64,000 bases of DNA, taken from contig NZ_JMLW01000016.1 of the NCBI RefSeq assembly GCF_000686905.1, positions 1 to 64,000 on the forward strand, written 5' to 3'. Origin of the DNA: Marinospirillum insulare DSM 21763. GTDB taxonomy: Bacteria > Pseudomonadota > Gammaproteobacteria > Pseudomonadales > Halomonadaceae. Numbering within the stretch: the first letter of the stretch is position 1; each line of letters begins with the position of its first letter. Positions 15,710 through 24,037 of this stretch are shown piece by piece. The position numbers and the translations under genes are program-made. The notes below the pieces were generated by a model, which ran no database searches, was not told the DNA's origin, and saw nothing but the letters and a program-made list of their open reading frames with translations.

Positions 15710-17302
15710 CTAGCTACTGCTTTGTTTGTTAAGACTAAAAATAAAGTTAGCGGCTAGTAGATGTAGGTTGCCTACTTGCATGTCTAACTTGTTAGATTGG
15801 TCAGCCGCTGCCTTGCCAGCGGTTACTGAATGTTTGGCTAGTTCTGAAAGCTCGGTCACCTGCTGGCTGGTTTGTTCGCTTAACACAGATTGATGATTGG
15901 TCATGTTAGCTACTTCGGCTGCTAGCTGGTTAATTTCTGCTACGGCTAATAAAATTTCTTCAAGAGAAACACGCATGGTTTCAGCTAGCTCTACTGTTGC
16001 CTGCGAAGCGACTACGCCTCTATCTATAGCAGCGACTGAGGCGTGAGTATTTTCTCTAAGCTGCTCTATTATGCTGCGTACTTGTAGGGTTGAATCATGG
16101 GTACGCTGTGCTAAGCCGCGCACTTCATCGGCTACTACTGCAAAGCCGCGCCCTGCTTCACCTGCTCTAGCTGCTTCTATAGCCGCATTAAGTGCAAGCA
16201 GGTTGGTTTGTTCGGCTACATTGGTAATAACATCAATGACGGTACCAATTTGCTCACTACTCGCTGCTAAACTAGCTACTTGTTGTTTGGCTGCTTCTAA
16301 CTCAGATGACTGGTGAGCTATGGCTTGGCTGACTTCTTCAATTTTTTGCTGCCCAACTTGGGTTGCAACTTGTGACTGATTGGCCGCGGTTGCCGTGCGT
16401 TGTGTGCTACCTAATACCTGTTCAAGACTAGCAAGCTGTGTTTGCATGGCTTGTTGAATTTCTGCAACACGGCTGTCTTGGCGATTTATGTAGCCAAAGG
16501 CGGCTTCTAAGCATTCATCTGAACGAGTTTTACTGCGTTGTAAGTAGCCGCTGTTGTTAAATAATCGTGCAACTACAGCGCGTAATTCTGAGCTGCGGGT
16601 ACGGAGTGCAAAAGAAATAGTGCCTAGCTCATCTTGGCGGCCTGTATAAATATAGGTCATAACACGGTTGTAATTAACTTTGCTGGCTGCGGTTTCTAAT
16701 TGTTTTAAACCACAAAGCTGAACACGCGTAAGGCCGGTGGTCAGTAGTCCTGCTAACAGAGGTGTTAGGCAAGCCAACCAACTAAAATTTAGTGAAAATA
16801 AAATAAGGCTTGCTAAGCTGGCTGGAAGAAGTCCGGCTAACATTAGTTTGCTAGTTAGCGAAAGCCTAGGTCTTTGTAAAAAGCTGGGTAGCTTACCTTT
16901 TAGCCAGCTTGCATACACCTTTTCTGCTCTACCAATCGCTTCTTTGGAAGCAAGGGTTCTTACTGACTGGTACTCTACAATTTTGCCATCGCGTTGAATG
17001 GGGGTGACATAGGCATCGACCCAGTAAAAATCACCGTTTTTACAGCGGTTTTTTACTAGCCCCTTCCAAGATTTTTTACCTTGCACTGTTTGCCATAAGT
17101 TTTCAAAAGCACCGGGTGGCATATCTGGATGGCGTATTAGGTTGTGGTTTTGACCGATTAGCTCATCTCGCGCAAAACCTGAGACTTTTACAAAGTCATC
17201 ATTAGCAAAGGTAATAATGCCTCGTAGGTCTGTGGTTGTTATAAGTTGAGTGTTGCTATCAAAGGTATGTTCTTTATTAGTGACGGGCTGGTTAATGCGC
17301 AT
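15710..17302 (-). CDS. Aer-like PAS chemoreceptor
   Basis: This 530-residue methyl-accepting protein senses through an N-terminal PAS domain (residues about 15-130; [45 protein letters not shown]). This is the Aer type, in which FAD reports redox state or oxygen. A hydrophobic hairpin at about 150-195 ([19 protein letters not shown] and [12 protein letters not shown]) anchors it without a periplasmic domain. The cytoplasmic signalling tip [20 protein letters not shown] is intact. An AAGGAG site precedes the ATG, and a perfect FNR box lies about 125 bases upstream. A second Aer-like gene is at 58.7-60.3 kb. Confidence 0.92.
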   Translation of the reverse strand: MRINQPVTNKEHTFDSNTQLITTTDLRGIITFANDDFVKVSGFARDELIGQNHNLIRHPDMPPGAFENLWQTVQGKKSWKGLVKNRCKNGDFYWVDAYVTPIQRDGKIVEYQSVRTLASKEAIGRAEKVYASWLKGKLPSFLQRPRLSLTSKLMLAGLLPASLASLILFSLNFSWLACLTPLLAGLLTTGLTRVQLCGLKQLETAASKVNYNRVMTYIYTGRQDELGTISFALRTRSSELRAVVARLFNNSGYLQRSKTRSDECLEAAFGYINRQDSRVAEIQQAMQTQLASLEQVLGSTQRTATAANQSQVATQVGQQKIEEVSQAIAHQSSELEAAKQQVASLAASSEQIGTVIDVITNVAEQTNLLALNAAIEAARAGEAGRGFAVVADEVRGLAQRTHDSTLQVRSIIEQLRENTHASVAAIDRGVVASQATVELAETMRVSLEEILLAVAEINQLAAEVANMTNHQSVLSEQTSQQVTELSELAKHSVTAGKAAADQSNKLDMQVGNLHLLAANFIFSLNKQSSS

Positions 17303-17377
17303 GCAGTAGCTCCTTGATTTTTTTTGTTCTTATCCTTAGCAATAACCCTTCTAATAAAAATTGAAGACTGTAAAGGA

Positions 17378-17391
17378 CTGACTTATATCAA
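17378..17391 (-). promoter_or_regulatory. Second, half-conserved FNR-like site
   Basis: CTGACTTATATCAA keeps one perfect half (ATCAA) and one degenerate half (CTGAC for TTGAT). It lies 29 bases nearer the Aer-like gene than the perfect box and overlaps a TATAAG sequence that could be its -10. Confidence 0.35.
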
Positions 17392-17419
17392 AGTTAACTT
17401 GCTATTGGCTTGAGTGCTA

Positions 17420-17433
17420 TTGATGCAGATCAA
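17420..17433 (-). promoter_or_regulatory. Perfect FNR/Anr box upstream of the Aer-like receptor
   Basis: TTGATGCAGATCAA is an exact match to the FNR/Anr consensus TTGAT-N4-ATCAA. It lies between cheV and the Aer-like gene, about 125 bases before the Aer-like start. A TATAAG (complement of 17382-17387) about 40 bases downstream could be the -10 of an FNR-activated promoter, although the spacing is longer than the usual class II arrangement. Confidence 0.75.
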
Positions 17434-17509
17434 TTTAAGCTAATAAAGTTTGTGCTAATCATGCGATTAAATAGCATCTTTTATGCTGAATGCGACTTAA
17501 AAGAAGGGT

Positions 17510-18457
17510 TTATTGCGGGGTAGGTAAACTGCGTTTACGGAAGTGATCAAGCACTGCTTGGGCTAGATCGTCAGCATCAAACTTAGCAATAAAGTTATCT
17601 GCTCCAACACGGGTAACCATGCTTTTATTAAAGACACCCGATAAAGACGTGTGTAGCAAAATATAAATGTCTTTTAAGCTAGGGTCTTCTTTTACTTTAC
17701 GGGTGAAGGTGTAGCCATCCATTTCAGGCATTTCTATATCTGAAATAACCATCAGGTATTCTTCGTTTAGTTTTTTGCCATCTTTAACTAGTTCTTGCAA
17801 ATGCTCTAAGGCTTGTTTGCCATCTTTCAGCAATACAGACTCTAACTGAACCTCTGCAAGGCAGCGTTTAATTTGATTGCGCGCTACTACTGAGTCGTCA
17901 ACAACCAGTACCGTACGAGGGGTGGTTGACTGACTTAATTCTGCAAAGCCATCGGTTAGTTCGCTACTCATGGTTTCTGAGGTGGGGGTGACTTCGGCAA
18001 TAACTTTTTCAACATCAATAATTTCTACTAGCTGGTTATCTATGCGGGTAATGGCAGTTAAATAGTGGCTATGGCCTATGCCTTTGGGTGGCAATAAAAT
18101 ATCGCTCCATTGCATATTCACTATGCTTTCTATTTTGTCGACCAAAAAGCCTTGCTGGCGGCGATTGTATTCACACACAATCACGCTTTGTTTGCTAGGG
18201 TTGCTGACCCTGCCAGATTGAATAGCACTGAGTAGATCAAGAATGGGTAGTGGGCCTTCAGCCGTATTAGCTACCCCCACTACATTAGGATGATGATAAG
18301 GCAGTTGGGTCATGGGTGGGCAGGGAATGATTCTTTTAACTTTAAAGACGTTAATACCATACAACTGACCATTTTGTAGCCTAAAGAGCAGCAGTTCTAA
18401 ACGGTTCTCACCGGCAAGCTGAGTGCGTTGGTTGACGTTGTGAAGTAAGCTGCTCAT
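17510..18457 (-). CDS. cheV: Chemotaxis coupling protein CheV
   Basis: This 315-residue fusion has an N-terminal CheW-like domain (RLELLLFRLQNGQLYGINVFK to about residue 165) and a C-terminal receiver. Receiver features: VVDDSVVARNQIK (acid pair), VISDIEMPEMDGYTF (phospho-acceptor Asp) and LHTSLSG. CheV couples receptors to CheA and is thought to buffer or adapt the signal by being phosphorylated. It sits upstream of the Aer-like gene on the same strand with a 207-base gap that holds an FNR box, so the two probably have separate promoters. A second cheV is at 41.2-42.1 kb. Confidence 0.93.
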   Translation of the reverse strand: MSSLLHNVNQRTQLAGENRLELLLFRLQNGQLYGINVFKVKRIIPCPPMTQLPYHHPNVVGVANTAEGPLPILDLLSAIQSGRVSNPSKQSVIVCEYNRRQQGFLVDKIESIVNMQWSDILLPPKGIGHSHYLTAITRIDNQLVEIIDVEKVIAEVTPTSETMSSELTDGFAELSQSTTPRTVLVVDDSVVARNQIKRCLAEVQLESVLLKDGKQALEHLQELVKDGKKLNEEYLMVISDIEMPEMDGYTFTRKVKEDPSLKDIYILLHTSLSGVFNKSMVTRVGADNFIAKFDADDLAQAVLDHFRKRSLPTPQ

Positions 18458-18483
18458 CTACACTACCTTTTATTGTTAGTTTT

Positions 18484-19509
18484 TTAGCTGGTTTTTATAC
18501 TTGCGATAGCTTCCGCGCATTCATTAATAAGGCTAGGGCCACGGTAAATAAAGCCGCTGTAAAGCTGAATTAAACTAGCACCTGCTTGAATACGTTCAAC
18601 TGCATCTTCAGCAGAGAAAATTCCCCCTACACCTATAATAGGTAGGTCACCTTCTAAAGCATCGGCTAATTGGTGCGTAATTTCATTAGCCTTTTCGGTT
18701 AAGGGGCGACCCGATAAACCACCCGCTTCATCACCAAAGCGTAAACCTTCTACCGCTGATTTATCTAAGGTGGTATTAGTGGCTATAACACCATCTAACT
18801 TAAGCTGACGTAGGCAAGCGGCAAGACTTTGCAGTTCATCTTCATCCATATCGGGCGCTACTTTCACCACCAAAGGCACATAGCGTTGGTGCTGGTCTGC
18901 TAAACGTTTCTGGGCTTCTTTTAAGGGCTGTAATAAGTCTTTTAAGGCTTCACCGTATTGTAAGTTACGCAGGCCCGGGGTGTTAGGTGAAGATATATTA
19001 ACCGTGACATAATCGGCAGATTGATAAACACCTTCTAGGCCAAGTAAGTAATCACTCGCTGCTTCTTCAACGGGTGTGGTTAAGTTTTTACCTAGGTTAA
19101 TACCCAATAAACCCTGGATAGAGCTTTGCTTAACTTGCGCCACTAGGTGGTCTAAGCCTTTGTTGTTAAAACCCATGCGATTGATAATGGCTTCTTGTTC
19201 AGGAATGCGAAATAAACGTGGCTTAGGGTTGCCTGGTTGCGGCTGGGGCGTAACGGTGCCTACTTCAATAAATCCAAAACCTAAACTATCTAAGCCAAAT
19301 AAATGGTCGGCATTTTTATCTAGGCCTGCCGCTAGGCCAACGGCATTAGGAAACTCTAACCCCATTACTTTTACAGGTGCTTGCAATCTTTTACTGACAA
19401 AAGGTTTGGTTAAACGCAACCTTGCTGCGGCATCTAAGCTTTCTAAAGCTATTTGGTGTGCAGCTTCACCTGAAAGAGTAAAAAGAAGTTTTCTTGCCAA
19501 TGAATACAT
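18484..19509 (-). CDS. pyrD: Dihydroorotate dehydrogenase (quinone), class 2
   Basis: This 341-residue FMN enzyme oxidises dihydroorotate to orotate in pyrimidine synthesis and passes electrons to membrane quinone. The N-terminal amphipathic extension (MYSLARKLLFTL) marks class 2. VGLAAGLDKNADH, FIEVGTVTPQPQPGNPKPRL, NRMGFNN, VNISSPNTPGLR (catalytic Ser region), LVVKVAPD and GVGGI are all visible. Length fits E. coli PyrD. It stands upstream of cheV with a 26-base gap, but no functional link is known. Confidence 0.95.
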   Translation of the reverse strand: MYSLARKLLFTLSGEAAHQIALESLDAAARLRLTKPFVSKRLQAPVKVMGLEFPNAVGLAAGLDKNADHLFGLDSLGFGFIEVGTVTPQPQPGNPKPRLFRIPEQEAIINRMGFNNKGLDHLVAQVKQSSIQGLLGINLGKNLTTPVEEAASDYLLGLEGVYQSADYVTVNISSPNTPGLRNLQYGEALKDLLQPLKEAQKRLADQHQRYVPLVVKVAPDMDEDELQSLAACLRQLKLDGVIATNTTLDKSAVEGLRFGDEAGGLSGRPLTEKANEITHQLADALEGDLPIIGVGGIFSAEDAVERIQAGASLIQLYSGFIYRGPSLINECAEAIASIKTS

Positions 19510-19612
19510 GAAGTGCCCCGTAAAAATGAGTTATTTAGCTATCCGTTTATTGCTAAAGCATATTCTATGCTGCGTTACCTAGAAATAGCAAAGTAGGCTG
19601 TTATTTTTTGTG

Positions 19613-19641
19613 TTGGCATTACTTCTGTTTACTACTATGCT
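19613..19641 (+). promoter_or_regulatory. Sigma-70-type promoter of the aldehyde dehydrogenase gene
   Basis: TTGGCA (19613-19618) and TATGCT (19636-19641) are separated by 17 bases, a good vegetative promoter. It lies 66 bases before the start codon. Confidence 0.55.
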
Positions 19642-19707
19642 GAGTTAGGTCAGCTTTTTGCTGAGTGTTTGCTTAAAACAATGATAAAAGAATAAGAGGT
19701 CAACACT

Positions 19708-21228
19708 ATGATTTATATTCAGCCTGGTAAACCTGGTTCAAAGGTTGATGTAATGCCCCAATATGAAAACTTTATTGGTGGTGAATGGCTAGCCCCAGTG
19801 AAGGGTGAATACTTTGATAATATTTCACCTGTAACGGGCGAGGTGTTTTGTAAGGTGGCGCGTTCTTCAGTAGAAGACATAGAAGTAGCTTTAGATGCAG
19901 CTCATGCTGCTAAAGATGCTTGGGGTAAAACGTCTGTAACCGAGCGTTCTAACCTGCTTTTAAAAATAGCTGATCGGCTAGAAGAAAACCTAGAAGTTAT
20001 GGCCATAGCTGAAACTTGGGATAATGGTAAAGCGGTGAGAGAAACGCTCAATGCTGACGTGCCTTTAGCGGTCGATCACTTCCGTTATTTTGCTGGGGTT
20101 ATTCGTGCCCAAGAAGGTACTATTAGCGAAGTCGATGGCAATACCGTGGCTTATCACTTCCAAGAACCTTTAGGTGTAGTAGGGCAAATTATTCCTTGGA
20201 ACTTCCCACTATTAATGGCGACTTGGAAGCTTGCTCCTGCCTTAGCAACGGGTAACTGCATTATTCTAAAACCGGCTGAACAAACCCCTTGGTCGATTTT
20301 AAAGTTCATTGAAATTATTGAAGACCTGCTGCCCGCTGGTGTTTTAAATGTGGTGAATGGCTTTGGTACAGAAGCAGGTGAAGCCTTAGCTAGCAATAAG
20401 CGCATTGCCAAAATTGCTTTTACTGGCTCTACTCCAGTAGGTTCGCACATTATGCAACGTGCCGCGGAAAACATTATTCCTTCTACGGTGGAATTGGGTG
20501 GTAAATCGCCAAATATCTTCTTTAAAGACGTAATGGACTTTGAAGACAGCTATTTAAGTAAGTGTGTGGAAGGGGTGGTTTTAGCCTTCTTTAACCAAGG
20601 TGAGGTGTGTACTTGTCCTTCACGCTTGCTAATTCAAGAAGATATTTATGATGAGTTTATTGCTTTAGTCATTGAGCGTAGCCAGCAGATTAAACGCGGC
20701 AACCCGCTAGATACTGAAGTCATGGTGGGTGCTCAGGCTTCGCAAGAGCAATTTGATAAAATCATGGGTTACTTTGATATAGGTAAGGCTGAAGGTGCCC
20801 AAGTGCTGATGGGCGGCGATAAGGCAGAGCTAGAAACTGAATTTAGCCAAGGTTACTACATTCAGCCCACTCTGCTGAAAGGCGATAATAAAATGCGGGT
20901 TTTCCAAGAAGAAATTTTTGGGCCAGTCGTTGCTGTAACCACCTTTAAAGATGAAGCCGAAGCTTTGGAAATTGCCAATGACACTGAGTTTGGTTTGGGT
21001 GCAGGCTTGTGGACGCGAGATATGAACCGTGCTTATCGTATGGGTCGTGGTATTCAAGCAGGCCGTGTTTGGACTAACTGCTATCACCAGTATCCAGCAC
21101 ATGCCGCCTTTGGTGGTTACAAAAAATCAGGCGTGGGTAGAGAAAACCATAAGATGATGTTAAGCCATTACCAGAATACTAAGAATATGCTGGTGAGCTA
21201 TGACACTAACCCGATGGGTTTCTTTTAA
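19708..21228 (+). CDS. aldB: NAD(P)-dependent aldehyde dehydrogenase, AldB/ExaC type
   Basis: This 506-residue enzyme oxidises short-chain aldehydes such as acetaldehyde to acids. It closely resembles E. coli AldB and Pseudomonas ExaC along its length: YENFIGGEW near the N-terminus, [26 protein letters not shown] (cofactor binding), [12 protein letters not shown] (general base Glu) and [12 protein letters not shown] (catalytic Cys). The end ([11 protein letters not shown]) also fits. GAGGT (19696-19700) is seven bases before ATG. It is monocistronic, with its own promoter and palindromic element A just downstream. Confidence 0.93.
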   Translation: MIYIQPGKPGSKVDVMPQYENFIGGEWLAPVKGEYFDNISPVTGEVFCKVARSSVEDIEVALDAAHAAKDAWGKTSVTERSNLLLKIADRLEENLEVMAIAETWDNGKAVRETLNADVPLAVDHFRYFAGVIRAQEGTISEVDGNTVAYHFQEPLGVVGQIIPWNFPLLMATWKLAPALATGNCIILKPAEQTPWSILKFIEIIEDLLPAGVLNVVNGFGTEAGEALASNKRIAKIAFTGSTPVGSHIMQRAAENIIPSTVELGGKSPNIFFKDVMDFEDSYLSKCVEGVVLAFFNQGEVCTCPSRLLIQEDIYDEFIALVIERSQQIKRGNPLDTEVMVGAQASQEQFDKIMGYFDIGKAEGAQVLMGGDKAELETEFSQGYYIQPTLLKGDNKMRVFQEEIFGPVVAVTTFKDEAEALEIANDTEFGLGAGLWTRDMNRAYRMGRGIQAGRVWTNCYHQYPAHAAFGGYKKSGVGRENHKMMLSHYQNTKNMLVSYDTNPMGFF

Positions 21229-21255
21229 ATAGTTTTTCTAGCTACTTAAAGTACT

Positions 21256-21427
21256 AACTCCATTAAGCATTTTGTTTAGGTTCGTTTTGGCTGTTTCGTA
21301 AGGCAGCAGGGCTAAAAAAATTAACTCGCAAGCAAGCTTGCTCAAACAGAGTTTTTTATTAACGCACTGCTTTGCCTAACTCCACAACGCCAAAGCCTCA
21401 ACTGCACAAAAAAGCTTAATTGGAGTT
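21256..21427. repeat. Palindromic element A (172 bp) at a convergent junction
   Basis: The whole stretch is an imperfect palindrome. Outer arms AACTCCATTAAGC (21256-21268) and GCTTAATTGGAGTT (21414-21427) pair almost fully. TTTTGT (21270) pairs with ACAAAA (21406), and GGCAGCAG with CTGC.TTGCC further in. The central 27-base core (21323-21349) contains GCAAGC-AA-GCTTGC and is flanked by a run of A on the left and of T on the right, like a bidirectional terminator. The inner 140 bases are about 96 percent identical to element B (six differences by hand count, no gaps). Its right arm replaces the 3' end of the yafQ-like toxin gene. Confidence 0.8.
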
Positions 21428-21623
21428 TGTAATCTGGTTCGATATGTGAGTCTCTGAATGTTTTCCACTGCCCTTTTAAAGGGTGGTCAAGGTAGTTTGA
21501 AGGCAGCGACTTACCATCAATAAGTCAACTCAATAAGGTCTTAAGTTTTTCCATATCCTTGCCACGTTTCTGCATTTGCTTAACATCACGCTTAAACTGG
21601 CTGGAATATTGTGGCTGTCGCAT
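21411..21623 (-). pseudogene. YafQ/RelE-type toxin remnant
   Basis: Three bases after the antitoxin stop, ATG 21623 opens a frame reading MRQPQYSSQFKRDVKQMQKR, GKDMEKLKTLLS, stop, LIDGKSLPSNYLDHPLKG, QWKTFRDSHIEPDY. This matches YafQ-family mRNA interferases (QFKKD, KRGKD..KL, L..HPLKG....RE.HIEPDW). Codon 33 is TGA (complement of 21525-21527). After HIEPDY the sequence runs into the right arm of palindromic element A, so the last strand, with the catalytic His (His87 in E. coli YafQ), is gone. The toxin should be dead twice over. Confidence 0.85.
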
Positions 21624-21626
21624 CGG

Positions 21627-21887
21627 CTAAATACCTAGCTGATCAAACAAATCATCAGCATCCTTTGCTTGGTGCAAGTCTTCACCTTTATTGCTTTTTT
21701 CCAAGGTTTCTATTGTTTTGGTATTTGGTACTCGCATATCAAAGGGTAAGGCTTTTTCCTTGGCTATTTTAGTCAAGGCGATTCGCACCACGTCTGAAAC
21801 AGTTAACCCCATTTCAGCCAGCACTAATGCCGCTTCATTTTTTAACTTTTCGTCAATTCTTGCACGAACAAATGCGGTTGAAGTCAT
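21627..21887 (-). CDS. RelB/DinJ-family antitoxin, now without a functional toxin
   Basis: This 86-residue protein has the DinJ/RelB N-terminal ribbon-helix-helix (VRARIDEKLKNEAALVLAEM, then GLTVSDVVRIALTKIA). The following KALPFDMRVPN matches the toxin-contact region of DinJ. The acidic tail is as expected. The gene is intact and three bases separate it from the toxin start, the usual DinJ-YafQ layout. Because the toxin is broken, this is an orphan antitoxin, which may persist as a DNA-binding regulator or be on its way out. Confidence 0.9.
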   Translation of the reverse strand: MTSTAFVRARIDEKLKNEAALVLAEMGLTVSDVVRIALTKIAKEKALPFDMRVPNTKTIETLEKSNKGEDLHQAKDADDLFDQLGI

Positions 21888-22102
21888 TTTTTGTTCCTCG
21901 TGAATTATTTGTAGCTCAATAAAGCTACATTAGCAATCTTGCTGGTTGTATGCAATATAGGTGTGCAGGTATGAGTCTATTGCTAAGTCTAGTTTTATTT
22001 ATTTAAGCTTATTGTTTGCCACATGGCGATTTATAGAGGTGATTTAAAGGCTGCTGATTGTTTTCATGGATACTATAATGTCTAAAATAGTCTTTTTTAG
22101 GT

Positions 22103-22108
22103 TATAAT
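22103..22108 (+). promoter_or_regulatory. -10 element before the HipB-like regulator
   Basis: A consensus TATAAT at 22103-22108 lies 48 bases before the likely start; another TATAAT occurs at 22074-22079. The outer hexamers GATACT (22069-22074) and AGTATC (22118-22123) are inverted repeats around this region and could be operator half-sites for the encoded regulator. No clear -35 is seen. Confidence 0.35.
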
Positions 22109-22150
22109 AGCTACTCTAGTATCTAAGTTGATTGGGTGGTTGGATTAGGT

Positions 22151-22444
22151 ATGGTAAATTTTTTACTGCTGGATGATATGGATGTACAGCAAGCTTTTGC
22201 TGCGCATTTACGCGGTTTACGTGAAGAAGCTAAACTTTCGCGTGCAGCTTTAGCGGAACGTAGCTGTGTGCCTGCTTCAACGATTAAAAAGTTTGAATTA
22301 ACCGGGCAAATTTCTTTTCGGCAATTATTACTGCTTTGGCAAAGCTTAGATGACCTTAAACGCCTTTATGACTTAACTCAGAATCTACCAAAACAACAGG
22401 CGCTTCCTACTTCAATAGAAGAGGTGCTTAAAGATGGTTTTTAA
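22151..22444 (+). CDS. Xre-family regulator, HipB-like
   Basis: This protein of about 97 residues contains a helix-turn-helix (FAAHLRGLREEAKLSRAALA, then ERSCVPASTIKKFELTGQIS). It ends with LPTSIEEVLKDGF, an arrangement often seen in HipB-type antitoxins encoded just before hipA. The start is uncertain: GTG 22136, ATG 22151 and ATG 22178 are in frame. An ATG overlapping the gene end (22434) opens a frame that stops after ten codons, and no HipA sequence follows. It is therefore either a lone regulator or the remnant of a toxin-antitoxin pair. Confidence 0.7.
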   Translation: MVNFLLLDDMDVQQAFAAHLRGLREEAKLSRAALAERSCVPASTIKKFELTGQISFRQLLLLWQSLDDLKRLYDLTQNLPKQQALPTSIEEVLKDGF

Positions 22445-22781
22445 GCCAGTTCAAAAACCTGGATAGCAGCTAAATTAAGCGATTTAGCATATTGCAATAA
22501 AATTGTGCTTTTCTCCGCACCACGCGCACCTTAATACCGATTAGGCGTGTATTAAAGTCTATCTGATGATAAAGGTACCTTTTATACAGGGGCGCATTAC
22601 GATCAAGAATTTGTGAAGGTTTTTTGTAATGTAGAGGGGTTTAGGCTAGTCATAGGGTTGTTGCTAAGTGTGGTTTATACTAAGTATGGTCTTATTATAA
22701 AGTGCGTTTTATAGCAAGGCTGGCCTACTGATTGCACATCGCTGAATCATCAACTGCACAAAAATGCTACTGGACACTTAT
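22445..22781. other. Gene-free spacer with possible coding remnants
   Basis: No intact gene is visible between the HipB-like gene and the repeats before element B. Short fragments look like decayed coding sequence: a plus-strand stretch from about 22563 reading SDDKGTFYTGAHYDQEF, and a minus-strand stretch at about 22443-22525 reading GAEKSTILLQYAKSLNL. Neither has a start and ribosome site. A piece similar to the end of element A (TCAACTGCACAAAAA) occurs near 22748. Confidence 0.5.
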
Positions 22782-22883
22782 TTCGCTTCGGTATTTTCGT
22801 ATCTAGTGAACCTTAGCAGTACTTTGTTTAGGTTCGCTTCGGTATTTTCGCATTTAGTGAACCTTGGCAGTACTTTGTTTAGG
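22782..22883. repeat. 51-bp tandem duplication abutting element B
   Basis: Two 51-base units (22782-22832 and 22833-22883), beginning TTCGCTTCGGTATTTTCG, differ at only a few positions. A third partial unit continues into element B. Each unit contains the left-arm sequence of element B (GAACCTT.GCAGTACTTTG), so the duplication appears to be an amplified arm. Confidence 0.85.
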
Positions 22884-23029
22884 TTCGTTTCGGCTGTTTC
22901 GTAAGGCAGCAGGGCTAAAAAAATTAACTCGTAAGCAAGCTTACTCAAACAGAATTTTTTATTAACACCCTGCTTTGCCTAACTCCACAACGCCAAAGCC
23001 TCAACTGCACAAAGCCTCTGCTAAGGTTC
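22859..23029. repeat. Palindromic element B (171 bp) at a convergent junction
   Basis: An imperfect palindrome. GAACCTTGGCAG (22859-22870) pairs with the complement near 23018-23029 (CTGCTAAGGTTC), and CTTTGT (22873) pairs with ACAAAG (23009). The central core (22926-22952) reads GTAAGC-AA-GCTTAC where element A has GCAAGC-AA-GCTTGC, so one C:G pair has become T:A on both arms. The outer arms differ in sequence from those of element A but remain self-complementary. It lies between the ends of two converging Xre genes. Confidence 0.8.
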
Positions 23030-23056
23030 TGTAAAGTCAGAAAAAACTAGATAGGG

Positions 23057-23362
23057 TTAATATTTAGAAGCAATTTTTAGTAAAGCGGCTTTATCTTCAG
23101 CGCTAAGCTTATAGAAAACTTTGTTTAACAAAGCTAAATCATCTTCAACGCAATAAAGGAAAGAAACTGGAACACCTAAAACAGCACAAATTCTTTTTGC
23201 TGACGATAAATCTGGTTGATGCTTACCCGTTTCATACTGGTTCATCCTTGCACTAGCAGAGAATTCATCTATGCCTGCTTCAATACCAAGCCGACGCTGG
23301 GATAGCCCAGTGACTATTCTTGCTTCTTTTAATCTTTTAGCAACCAGCTTGTACTCAGACAT
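23057..23362 (-). CDS. Xre-family transcriptional regulator
   Basis: This 101-residue protein has a cI/Xre helix-turn-helix: RLKEARIVTGLSQRRLGIEA, then a recognition helix before MNQYETGKHQPDLSSAKRIC. VPVSFLYCVEDD follows, as in small phage-like repressors. ATG 23362 (MSEYKLVAKR) is preferred over the longer start. It diverges from the lipoprotein gene across a 126-base region with four TTAGC-type half-sites, so it probably represses itself and the lipoprotein/outer-membrane pair. Confidence 0.85.
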   Translation of the reverse strand: MSEYKLVAKRLKEARIVTGLSQRRLGIEAGIDEFSASARMNQYETGKHQPDLSSAKRICAVLGVPVSFLYCVEDDLALLNKVFYKLSAEDKAALLKIASKY

Positions 23363-23392
23363 CGTAGAACCTCTAAACAAGGCTCAGATACT

Positions 23393-23458
23393 CTTAGCTT
23401 TCGTATTGCATTTATACTAAGGAATGCTTAGCATCTGTTTGCTAAGTAATTCTTAGCA
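23393..23458. promoter_or_regulatory. Divergent operator region with repeated CTTAGCA half-sites
   Basis: TGCTAAG (23440-23446) and CTTAGCA (23452-23458) form a perfect 19-base dyad with a 5-base spacer. CTTAGCA recurs at 23427-23433 and a near copy, CTTAGCT, at 23393-23399. A plus-strand -10 (TATACT, 23413-23418) lies between the sites, and a minus-strand TATAAA overlaps it. This is what a divergent autoregulated operator should look like. Confidence 0.7.
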
Positions 23459-23488
23459 AAAACAAACCAAAACATGGAAGAAATTGAA

Positions 23489-23989
23489 ATGAACTTTAAT
23501 TTTATTAAACCTTTAGTTGTAGTGGCTGCATTAATGTTTATCTTAACTGGTTGCGCGTCAATAGTTAGTGATAATGATTATCCGGTATCTTTTAAGTCAA
23601 ACCCAAGTGATGCTGAAATTGAAATCACTAACTTGAAGGGTGTTTTGGTACACTCTGGAAAAACTCCAATGACTGTTACTCTGGATAGTGGTGCAGGTTT
23701 TTTTAAGTCGGCTAAATACAAGCTAGTATTTAAAAAAGAAGGTTACAAAATATTAGAAGAAACACTGGAAGCTAAGTTAGATGGTTGGTATGTTGGTAAC
23801 ATACTGTTTGGTGGTCTAATAGGAATTTTAGTAGTTGATCCTGCAACTGGTGCTATGTGGAAATTACCAAAAGAATATAGTGTTGATTTTATTAACAATG
23901 GTAAAAAAATTACTGATGTCAGTTTAGAAGTTCTTGATTTTAATGAGGTGGTTGAGGAAGATAGGCAGCATTTAGTAAAATTAAATTAA
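23489..23989 (+). CDS. PEGA-like lipoprotein
   Basis: This 166-residue lipoprotein has a hydrophobic signal (PLVVVAALMFI) and a lipobox LTGC followed by ASIVSD. The mature part begins with a strand pattern typical of PEGA-like surface domains (PVSFKSNPSDAEIEITN, KTPMTVTLDSG, YKLVFKKEGY). A glycine-rich hydrophobic stretch (GNILFGGLIGILVVDPATGA) follows, resembling small phage or cargo lipoproteins. ATG 23489 has GGAAG eight to twelve bases upstream; ATG 23474 has none. An outer-membrane-protein gene follows on the same strand, so the two likely form an operon under the divergent Xre regulator. Confidence 0.78.
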   Translation: MNFNFIKPLVVVAALMFILTGCASIVSDNDYPVSFKSNPSDAEIEITNLKGVLVHSGKTPMTVTLDSGAGFFKSAKYKLVFKKEGYKILEETLEAKLDGWYVGNILFGGLIGILVVDPATGAMWKLPKEYSVDFINNGKKITDVSLEVLDFNEVVEEDRQHLVKLN

Positions 23990-24037
23990 TTTTTATTGCC
24001 TGCATTTTAAATGTGGGCTTTTTTCAAGGAAAGTAGA

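Noticed and set aside
22560-22720. GIY-YIG-like coding fragment (SDDKGTFYTG...)
   Set aside because: It has no start codon or ribosome site, is preceded by a stop in frame, and lacks the helix Arg; reported only as spacer content.
21256-23029. Integron attC sites for elements A and B
   Set aside because: GTTAGGC-like heptamers occur, but their order is reversed relative to attC (RYYYAAC at the 5' end, GTTRRRY at the 3' end). The conserved part is the centre, not the ends, and no integrase is present.
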